This document shows, in pieces, positions 9,812 through 21,800 of a stretch of DNA of 64,000 nucleotides. The number at the start of each line of letters is the position of its first letter. Position 1 is the stretch's first letter. Both the position numbers and the translations under genes were made by a program. A model generated the notes under the pieces. That model was not told the origin of the DNA and searched no databases. It saw only the letters and a program-made list of their open reading frames with translations. Origin of the DNA: Tethya wilhelma (lineage: Eukaryota; Porifera; Demospongiae; Tethyida; Tethyidae); assembly GCA_964030475.1 (NCBI GenBank), contig CAXIPT010000001.1:4152849-4216848 (forward strand), written 5' to 3'.

Positions 9812-12800
9812 ATGGCTAATAAAGCAAAGGCACTAGGCTTGGTATCAATTCTTGCAGTACTACTCTGCAGTGTGACTTCCATCTGGAAACCTGGTATTCT
9901 AAATTGCATGCTTGCATGCTGTCCATGATTCACAGTTGAATGTATTGAACCTGAATTGAATTGTTTGCATTAATTTTATAACTTTGTAGCCAATGCTGCA
10001 GAATCTATCACTGATATATTATGTGAGGAACTTGAAGTTACCATCACTGTTGACTACAACCCTCTTAGTTCCGACTCACAACAAAACCCACCTCCTGGAA
10101 ATGATTATCGTGTGAAGAGTGCAGTCAATTTGACCTGCACAGCAAACACACCAAATGAAGGACTATTTTTCAATTGGACGTCAACGTGCAATGGATCGGA
10201 ACAATGCTTTGTTGCTAGAGATAGCAGTGGTAATATTGTGAGTACCTCTGATCTGCAGAGGTATGATGCTGGAGTGCATACGTGCACAGTGTATGACACA
10301 GTCCATGGTTGTCACAAAAGTGTCAGTATTACAATGAATGTGGTTGGTAAGTGAACAATATTAAACTCTAGATTTGTAAGTTTTCACTGTCAAAATGATT
10401 TAAACACTTGTTAGACTTTTGTTTAATTTTTGCCATTTTTGACCAATTTAGTAAAATCACCACAATAAATTTTACCACTAAGTCTTGCTTTAGTGCATAG
10501 TTAATAATTTTTCCAAATTATGGTATTTATTTTATTAATACCGGTATCTGCCTTTCTCTAATAAGGTTTCAAAGTATTGATTCAACCAATCTACACTCCA
10601 CCTGACCAGTATCCTGACTATGGACCTCCAAACTATAGAGCTGCCTCTTCAGTGACTCTCCGATGTGTGGCTGAGGGAACAGTTGGTGATGTGAACTACC
10701 AGTGGTCTTCAACCTGTGACAATTGCTTTGCCTCTGATTCTAATTCCTCCACAATCACTGAGAACATTCTGAGGTCTCGTGATGCTGGCGTACACACATG
10801 TACAGTTACAGATAGCTCTGGAAGTGTGGAGAGAAAGTCAATAGAAATGAAGATTGTTGGTACGTGTTTTAAACTGTTACATTTTACTGACATACACAAA
10901 TAATTTATTTTACTGGGATGCAGGAGCTGGAATTTATGTTACTCACAGTATCAAGCACGGTGGAATGCAAGCAGCACAACCAAATAACTCTTACATCATT
11001 GCTGACACTGGCCCATCCTCTTCACCCACTAGGGTCTCACTCTACTGCTGCTCCAATTCTTCTGCTAGTGGTGTAGGATCTTTCACATTCCCTGATGGAA
11101 CCACCACAATTAGCGATTATTCAACAGTCTCCATACAGCAACAGAGTGGAGAATATGCTGGGTGTGTTTTGTTTCAGATTGTAGCTGCTACATATGTCTC
11201 CTATCGGCTACGTGGCAGCAATGCTCCTGGTGTCATCTCATGCAATGTACCAGATTCAAATGGAAGAGTAAATCAAGTCAGTTTTGGATTATTTGAAGAG
11301 GGATATGATTGTAAGTTTGCATGCTTATAGCTATTGAGTATAGTTTAGGCCATCAATACAAACAATTAATGTGAACATCTGCCACACAATGTCAAATGCA
11401 GCTGCACCCATTGTTAAAAGCATCGACCATACAAACTCAAACACAACTGTTACTATCACTTGTGAATCATACGATGCTCCACCAACGGAGGTTGCATGGT
11501 TCAAAGGTGGAAAACAGCTTTCAATTGATGGAACAAATACTCGAATATCGACTAGTATACGTAACAGTTTCACACGACAGAAAGAATTTTTGGTATCCCT
11601 CACCATAAATGACAACCCATTTGAAACAGTGGGAGAGTACCAGTGTATCATCAGCAACAACTTGGGAACTGGTATCAGTATGCCACTCATCATCAATGGT
11701 GAGTGTTCTAAGGGCCCTATATTAATCACAGTAAATTTATTCTTTGTATTATTACAGGAATTCAACTCAATGGAACGACCCAAGCCTTTGTAGCTGAGAG
11801 TTTGAATCTCACCTGCTTTACAAATCTAATTCTGTCATCGTTGGAACTGTGGAGGGAGGAACAATTAGTGGCAGAGTCTACAAACAATACAATCTCCTAC
11901 ATTATTGCCCCTGTGTCCACTGATGAGCACGATGTTACCTATACATGTAGAGGAATCATCTCAGAATCATTTGAGGAAAGCAATTTGACCTTAACTGTTG
12001 AAGGTAAGGACTTTTGACAACTAATACATAGCCACATAATTTTCATATAATAGCTAATGGTGTCTTATACAGTGCCATCCAACTGGGCTAGGGTTGAAAT
12101 TGTAAATTCAACCCACGAGAGAAACTTATATGCCCAAAGTGACACAAACTACAACATGGTGTGCATTATAAACCTAATACCCGGTCTCTATCTACCACTG
12201 TCAGAAGTTGAATGGAGCTACATCAATGAGTCACTGATTCAAATAGAAAACAACACTCATGTTGTGGCAGAGAATAACAGCAGACAGGTAGTGGCATTTT
12301 ACAACTTCAGTCCTCTTGAGAAAGAAGACGAGGGAAGATACACATGCAGAGCATCTCTGGCCATCATACCATGGATGTCTATGCAACCTCCAACTGTAGA
12401 AGCCAGTGTTAACTTGCTTGTAACAAGTAAGCAAATAATTCACTCATAACAAGTGACTTTCAAAATTCTCCTCTTTACTTCAGCCCTCAATGTTTCAATT
12501 GAAGTGAGCTACACTCCACCTGACCAGTATCCTGATTATGGACCTCCAAACTATCGAGCTGCTTCATCAGTGACTCTCCGTTGTGTGGTTAAGGAAGAAG
12601 TACAAATTACACAGGTTCAATGGTCATCCTCTTGTGACAATTGTTTTGCCTCTGACGCTAAGCAAGAGATAATCAGGGAGAACTTTTTGAGATCTCGTGA
12701 CAATGGTGTACATGTGTGTATTGTCACTGATGTTTATGGAAATACTGGGAGTGCATCTATTCAAATGAACATCATAGGTAAGTACAGTCTAACTCCATGT

Positions 12801-15800
12801 ATCAAAGAAAGGATCAAGCCATATTTTGTTATCTCTTCTTATAAAACAGGTGCAGGGATTTATGTCCTGGAGGGTGGTGGTAATGGTGGGTACAATGGTC
12901 CTCAGGCAAATAACACTGGTATCAGTTTTCGTAATGACTTTTCTCGAACTGACCTCCTCTGTTGTTCAAGTAGCACTAGAAAATCAATTGGCTCTTTCAC
13001 ATTTCCCAACTCCCACACCAGAGACTATGACCTGGGTGACATTAATGTAGAGAAACTGTCCAACGAAACACATGCTGGATGCATTCGATTTACATTTAGA
13101 GCACAACGATATGGTCGAAACTCAATTCAAAGAGGAGTGTACACTTGCAACATCCCCGATGAAACAGGAGAGATACAACATGTGCACTTTGGACTGGTAG
13201 ATACACGGTTTTTAAGTAAGTTTACAATTATACTAACTTAGCATAATAAAAACAATCAAAAGTTAGTGCAATAAAATCAATCAAAATCTTTCATTTACAG
13301 ATCTACCTAGTCTGAGTGTAACTTCAACAGTACCTATACTTGAGACCAATGATGACAACATTATGCTGACATGTTTTGCAAGAGGTACACTCCCAGCAAC
13401 CATCACTTGGATGAAAGGAGATGACAGCATAGTGATAGACAACAAGAAAACACTTCTTAGCCAGTCACTACAAAACCGGGGAGAGTACAGATACAGTTAT
13501 ACACTGACTATACGAGATACCACCACAGAGTTGATTGGGGATTACTCCTGCAATTACAGAAACAGATATGGATATTCTGACAGCAGTCAAAGGAGTGTGC
13601 ATGTAGAAGGTAAATTGGCCAAAAATAATGATAGTAACTTCAATTGCACATGATAAATTCCCTTGTATATAGGCGCAAAGATTGAACTAAGCTTAAGCAG
13701 AGCTGACGTGAACATAGGTGGCAGTGTAACATTCACCTGTAGCAGTGACATACCATCACTTTACAAGAACCCATCAGTGGAGTGGTATCACAATGGACAA
13801 TACTTACACAACTCCCAAGTATTCACAAGAAAGCTGCTTCATCAGTGACTCTCCGTTGTGTGGTTAAGGAAGAAGTACAAATTACACAGGTTCAATGGTC
13901 ATCCTCTTGTGACAATTGTTTTGCCTCTGACGCTAAGCGAGAGATAATCAGGGAGAACTTTTTGAGATCTCGTGACAATGGTGTACATGTGTGTATTGTC
14001 ACTGATGTTTATGGAAATACTGGGAGTGCATCTATTCAAATGAACATCATAGGTAAGTACAGTATAACTCTATGGCATTGCATCAAAGAAAGGAGCCATA
14101 TTTTGTTATCTCTTCTTATAAAACAGGTGCAGGGATTTATGTCCTGGAGGGTGGTGGTAATGATGGGTACAATGGTCCTCAGGCAAATAACACTGGTATC
14201 AGTTTTCGTAATGACTTTTCTCGAACTGACCTCCTCTGTTGTTCAAGTAGCACTAGAAAATCAATTGGCTCTTTCACATTTCCCAACTCCCACACCAGAG
14301 ACTATGACCTGGGTGGCATTAATGTAGAGAAACTGTCCAACGAAACACATGCTGGATGCATTCGATTTACATTTAGAGAACAACGATATGGCCGAAACTC
14401 AATTCAAAGAGGAGTGTACACTTGCAACATCCCCGATGAAACAGGAGAGATACAACATGTGCACTTTGGACTGGTAGATACACGGTTTTTAAGTAAGTTT
14501 AAAATTGTACTAACTTAGCATAATTGAAAAACAATCAAAAGTTAGTACAATAAAAACAATCAAAATCGTTCATTTACAGATCTACCTAGTCTGAGTGTAA
14601 CTTCAACAGTACCTATACTTGAGACCAATGATGACAACATTATGCTGACATGTTTTGCAAGAGGTACACTCCCAGCAACCATCACTTGGATGAAAGGAGA
14701 TGACAGCATAGTGATAGACAACAAGAAAACACTTCTTAGCCAGTCACTACAAAACCGGGGAGAGTACAGATACAGTTATACACTGACTATACGAGATACC
14801 ACCACAGAATTGATCGGGGATTACTCCTGCAATTACAGAAACAGATATGGATATTCTGACAGCAGTCAAAGGAGTGTGCGTGTAGAAGGTAAATTGGCCA
14901 AAAATAATGATAGTAACTTCAATTGCACATGATAAATTCCCTTGTATATAGGCGCAAAGATTGAACTAAGCTTAAGCAGAGCTGACGTGAACATAGGTGG
15001 CAGTGTAACATTCACCTGTAGCAGTGACATACCATCACTTTACAAGAACCCATCAGTGGAGTGGTACCACAATGGACAATACTTACACAACTTCCAAGTA
15101 TTCACAAGAGACAATGTATCAACCAATGATGGTGGCAACTATACTTGCAGAATTACAACCAGTTCAGGAGAAATTCTGGAAAGCAACACTACCCTTCATG
15201 TCAGAGGTTAGTCAGAAAAATCAAATTGACAATGTACAACTCGAAAAAAAATTCAATCTTTTTTCCTCCATTTTTCAGTTCCATACTCTTGGACAAATAG
15301 TATTACACTGGTCAACACAACAAACTCTCAGTACACAACCAATGGAAGTAACCACACATTGATGTGCGTGATTAAAGCAGTTGCTGGAGTGTACCTCACA
15401 CCAACTGTAGAATGGTTGAACTCTAGTGGACATCCAATCCATAGCAATAACAGTATCACGGTTGGCAAGCCACAATCCCAGGGTGCGGTGACAACATCGG
15501 CTCTGAGTTTCCATCCAATTACAGAAGCCAACAGTGGCAGGTACACTTGCAGAGCATCACTGTCTGTTCCGTGGGGATTTTATACTCTACCTCAAAGACA
15601 AGTATCAGTGGACCTTGTTGTGGGTGTTGAAGGTAACCACAATATCTCCCTCATTATTCCCCCGCTACAAAATTACATGCTTGTGTGTTAAATTAAATTT
15701 TGATCTTAGAACGACTGGTGAATATTCAAATTACACAAAATCCTGTTGACCAATATTCAAGTATAGCTCCACCCAACTATCGAGCTGCTTCCTCTGTGAG

Positions 15801-18800
15801 CCTTCAGTGTGTAGCCAGTGGAACACATGGTAGAGTCTACTATCAATGGACATCCACTTGTTCAGGCTGCTTTGCCAGTAGTTCAAGAAGTTCTACAATT
15901 TCTCAGAATTTTTTGAGATCTTTTGATGCTGGCATACACACATGTACTGTTCGAGACAATATTGGAGTAGTTGGGAGTAAATCAATACAAATGAACATTG
16001 TGGGTAAGAATGGTTGATTATAGTACATTTATACTTTTCCTGATATATAATCATACTGTTGTGTGTATGTATACGTAGGTGCTGGGATTTATGTCACTAG
16101 AGATAGAAATGGTGTACAAACCAAACCACATCCAAACAACACCTACATTATTGTCAATAGCGGTTATTCCAGCTCTCGTACTAGGCTATCCCTCTATTGC
16201 TGCTCAAACAGCACAGAAACAGTAGGCTCTTTCACATTCACGGATGGAATTACAAGAAGTTATGATTGGCGTGATTATGACGTAAGGAGAGGTACTGGTG
16301 CAGATAGGGGATGTGTTACACTCGCAATATCATCATCAAGATATGGATATTCCACGCTCAATGCTGAGCCTGGAGTGCACACTTGTAACATCCCTGATGA
16401 TGGAGGAAACATGCAACAAGTTCACTTTGGACTATATAATGCAGGTTTCAGAAGTAAGTCAGTAAAAGTGAAAATAGAGATTCATTGATTTACATATACA
16501 TGCAGGTGCTCCACTTGTGACCCGAATTGAAAGTAAGGCCTACAATACCAGTGTCGAATTAAACTGTACATCTGAAGCTGCTCCACCTACCAATGTGAGA
16601 TGGCTATCAAATGGGGAAATTGTGAGTATCAATGGAAACACTACAAAGATAACTCAAGGTTTGCTATCAAGAAGAACAAGTTCTTACTACACAACTCTCA
16701 GCGTCTTTGCTGATAGTCCTCATGATCTTCAGAGAAACTATACCTGTATCATCGGAAACAACTTTGGAAGTAGCAGTGAATCTATAGTCTCTGAAGGTAT
16801 TCTGTAACTTGTGAAAACATATCATGTACTTTACCAATGAATTATCATTGTGCACAAACACAACACACAATTATATCACAGCACTAAGGATTAGTACCTC
16901 AGTCGAAAGTTTAGTAGTTGGTCAAGTGGCAACTCTGTACTGTAACAGTGATTTGCCAATTGCCAAGAAAGAATGGCTACGAAATGGACAAGTCATCTCG
17001 TCAGCAGAAGGTGAAGGTACAGCTGCAGATGTTGTTCTGAACCCTGTGTCCACTGATGATATAGAGTCCAATTATACTTGTCGAGTGACCACTGCTTTTG
17101 ACACTGAGCAAGAGGATGCAGTTTTAGATATCCAAGGTATGTACTAGTGTATAACGGCTTAGTTTAGTCATTAATATTAATTTTGTCATTCTACACACAA
17201 TTATATATAGTTCCAAGTCAGTGGGCTAGTGTTCAAATACAATCAACTGCCTTTCTCGCATCACTCAGTGAGCGGGATTTCACACTGAGCTGTAGAGTAA
17301 GAAGAGTGAATGGAATTAACATCCTCCCAACAATTGAGTGGCTTGTGAATGACACTGTACTAGCAGATAGTGACCACGAGAGAATAAACATTACACTATT
17401 GTATGAAGAAAACGAGATATGGTCATTTTTGAAGTTTAATCCACTTCTGGTGGTCGATGAAGGTGTATACGCTTGTAGAGCAAGTCTTGATGCTCCACAG
17501 ATCCCATCCACCCAATTTCCGATGCTGAATCATTCAATCCAACTGGATGTAGTGGACAGGAAATGTGGGTCACAAACTAGTTTGTGTGTGCATTAAGTGG
17601 GTATGTCACTGTTTATACTTGATCCCTTATAGTGAGGAAAGTCACCATTCAAGTAGAATACGATCCACCAGGAGATCAAAATCAAGTGGTGAATTATAAA
17701 GGATTAGGTTTTCTAACTACTTCTTCTGTGGTATTACGATGCATTGCTGAAGAAACTATTGGTCAGATACAATATCAGTGGAGCTCAACCTGCAGCAGCT
17801 GTTTTGCTTCTAATTCCAGAACAAACCAAATTAGTGAGGATTTCCTGAGGTCTCGTGATACTGGAATACACACTTGTACCGTAACAGATGATAATGGAGT
17901 GGTAGGGAGTAGTTCAATTGACATGAATATTGTAGGTGAGTGACTTGAATTAATGAAAATTGCCCAATAGACTTCAAGTTTAAATACATCCATGCAACCA
18001 TGAAATTGAGTTTGACATGCATATAAATTTAATAGGAGCCGGTATCTATCTCACAAGAAGCCAAGGAAGTGGAGCGCCAGGCAGTTCAGCACAGCCCAAC
18101 AATACCTACATCCTAATCAACAGTGGTACCTACTACAGCTACAATGACAGAGTAACACTCTACTGCTGTGGAAACAGCATAAGAGTTCCTGATTCAGCAT
18201 CATTTACATTCCCAGATGAAATCACAAGATCAATTGATTTTGGGCATTTTAATTTACGTACATCTGGGTTTGGATCGTACATAGGGTGTATTATGTTCTC
18301 AATTGAACGGTATGGATCATTCTTTCTTTGGAACCAAGAAGGAGTATACACATGTAACATTGCTGATGACAATGGAGACTTGCAACACATTCATTTTGGT
18401 TTGTACGATGAGAATTTCAGGAGTAAGTACTTCAGTTAAGAAGCACACCAATAAAGTCTGTACTATACATAGTAAATTATAGCTTTGACCAAACATTAAT
18501 ATTCAACAATCATGACTTGGCACTTTGCTTGATGTTTCTGCAGGTATTCCAAGAGTTACAAGAGTGTATCAATCACGTACTGATGAGAAGAGCTTTGAAG
18601 TAACTTGTGAGTCAAGCCAAGCACCACCAACCAATATTACTTGGCTTAGAGAAGGAGGCATACTGGAAATTGATGGAAATAACTTTATACAAACTCAGAG
18701 GGTAGAACACCGACGCTCAAGCACTTACCATACAACACTCAAAGTAACTTTAAACAACAGCTCTAAACTAGAAGACTTCAATGGCACCTACACATGTTTA

Positions 18801-21800
18801 GTTGGAAACAATTTTGGAAGCACTCAAGCAGATTTTACTCTTGAAGGTAATTTATAGAGAATTTTTTTGTGATAAAACAAAACCAGATATACCTATACAT
18901 GATACATCATGTTGTGTTAACTTAACACAGGTATTCGAACAATGGTAAGCAATGAGCTGATAGTAGGAGAGGCTGTAACGTACACTTGTGAGAGTGATTT
19001 CCCTGCCAATGCCGAATGGTATGATGGAAACTCACAAAGAGTTGTAAGCACATCAGAGACAGGATCATTGACTCGTTTTGAAATTAACCCCATTACTACT
19101 GACAACGAAGGAGAAGAATACACATGTAGGATAAGCAGTGAGATTATTGGCACATTAGAACAAACTCTTACAGTGAACACAACAGGTAAGACTGACTGTG
19201 TACAGGTAGAGTTTGAAATTGACCTTAATCACAACCCACTTCACTTTTTGCCTATACTCAGTTCCAAACAGATGGGCTACTGTTCACCTAACAAACAGTT
19301 CAAATCAGAGACAAACTTTCTACAAAGCAGTATATTATGTGTTTGCCGGAGACAATAGTTCAATTACATGCACAGTGAACACTATTGATGGGATGAACAT
19401 TCAACCTGAAATAGAATGGCTTGACGACAACAACCTTCCACTTGAGAATAATGAAAATATCACAATAGTTGAACAACACTCTAATGGTTCAGTCATAACC
19501 TCCATGCTCAGTTTTATACCAACCCAATTGAGTCACAATGGATGCTACACCTGTAGAGCTACTGTGATGGTTCCTTGGATGCCCATACAACCTCCTTCAC
19601 AATCAGCAAGGGTTGAATTTGTAGCTGTATCTCCAGCAACTGGTATACAAATTACTATTAAATTTATTCTCATTGGTCATTGCATGCCTATGCATGCGGT
19701 ATCATACTGAATATGAACATATCAGTTATGTTTAATTAAACATTATAATGTTTGTAATATTTTTTCTAGAGAGAAAAGTGGATATACAGATCATTTACAT
19801 TCCACCTGACGAGTATTCTGATTATGGACCTCCAAATTATAGAGCTGCCTCTTCAGTGACTCTCCATTGTGTGGCTGAGGGGACAGTTGGTGATGTGAAC
19901 TACCAGTGGTCTTCAACTTGTGACAATTGCTTTGCCTCTGATTCTACTTCAGCCACAATCACTGAGAACATTCTAAGGTCTCGCGATGCTGGCGTACACA
20001 CATGTACAGTCTATGATGGTCTAGGGTTTGTACAAAGCAAATCAGTGGAAATGAACATTATAGGTATTATCATGCTTAGATTAGCTCATGCAGCTAAAGC
20101 TCATTGAATTTTCTCTTATGTAATAGGGGCAGGAGTTTATTATGTGAGCGGAGCATCTGATCATGGTGGGCAGCAAGCAGCTCAACCAAACAACACTTAC
20201 ATTCGACTCTCTAGTAGAGCGGTGGAACTGTACTGTTGTTCAAATAGTACCTTCAAAAATGTCGGCTCGTTGACACTCCCTGATGGAAGTGATCTTTCAT
20301 TTGGTGACCATTTCTATGGAACTAGAGACCGATTACAGTTATCACTCAATCGCAGTGAACACAGTTGTCTGCATCTCAGACTTTCACGCTACCAGATATA
20401 CAACTCAGTAAACCTTGGAGTATTCACTTGTAATATTCCTGACACTATTGGAAACACACATCATGTCAGTTTTGGACTCTATTATCAGCGGCGTGGTAAG
20501 AAAAGAAAGTTTTCTAAAAATCACCCTCAAATTATTTCTCCCTTCCCAATATTGTAGTTTCTCCAACTGTGACTGAATTGACTCATGTTGCTTCAACTAC
20601 CAACCTAACTGTCCTGTGTGAATCCACCAGTGCACCTCCTACAAGTGTCACATGGCTGATAAACAATGAGGAGCTAAATTTATATGGAACTACTGCCTCG
20701 ATAACAAAAACTCTAGTCAACCGTACTTCTAGCACTTATATCACATCTCTTACAATCACGGCCAATGATCTATTTGAGCTTTCAGGCAATTATCAATGCT
20801 TAATTGGAAACAAAATTGGAGAGGGAAGTGAAACAACAACCATTGAAGGTATAATAGTTACCGGCGATTTCAATATAAAAATGTGTTGATAATGAGTAAC
20901 TGTTCTGTTTATTTTGCAGCCCTTAGGATAGTGTCCAACTCAACTTACTCAAAGTTCTTTGTTGGCCAAACAGTGATGTTGACTTGTGAAAGTGATTTTG
21001 TTGCTGATGTTGAATGGTTTCAAAATGGCAACCTAGTGTCTCAATCAACGACAAATGAATCTTCTACTAGTTTCATTCTGGATCCTATTTCAACAGACCA
21101 CGAAGGCAGTAGCTATCTCTGCAGGGTGGGCAATACTGAGGAAGTCCAAGAGAGAAACATCACACTGCCTCTTGAAGGTCAGTAGAAGCAGTCACATCGC
21201 AAACTTATATAACCTTTAGTTACATGTATGATACCTTTATAATCTAGTTCCAGAGGAGTGGGCTACCATTGAGGTTACGAGAACCAAAAGGCAGACACAC
21301 TATGTTCTCAGTGGGACCACTTCAACGCTAGTGTGTACAGTGACAGCTGTTGAAGGAATGAACATTATTCCAAATGTTGAGTGGTATGATAACAACAATG
21401 TTGTGATCAACAAGAGTAGGGAGCACATTACAATAGGCAATTCTCACACTGAGGGAAGAGTGACAACTTCCACACTCACTTTTAACCCAGTCACTAAAAC
21501 TGATGGTGCAATGTACACTTGCAGAGCCTCTTTGCCTTTCATTCCTTGGACCACAACTCAACCTCCCAAACTTACCTACAATCTAGAGCTTATTGTGACA
21601 GGTATAATTATAGGTCTTGAATGTAATGAAAATTATAATGTCATCTCCTTACTTAAGATTTTCAGGTAGCTGTTGAAATTATCTACACTCCTCCTGACCA
21701 GTATCCTGACTATGGACCTCCAAACTATAGAGCTGCCTCTTCAGTGACTCTCCGTTGTGTGGCTAAAGGGACAGTTGGTGCTGTACAATTCAGCTGGGAG

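Larger units (their letters stand above)
8587..21272 (+). repeat. Segmental duplication, copy 1
   Basis: This stretch (3' end of the CAP-mucin gene, its downstream region and the Ig gene up to early exon 27) matches 26147-37807 along its length, introns included. Copy 1 carries an extra 1.28-kb internal duplication (12552-15110). Copy 2 carries an extra MITE (35857-36221). Most exons are identical or differ at few positions by eye. Confidence 0.85.

Noticed and set aside
11331..11783. 150-residue minus-strand frame, repeated at 28750-29148
   Set aside because: It is antisense to a C-domain exon and is conserved only because the exon is duplicated.
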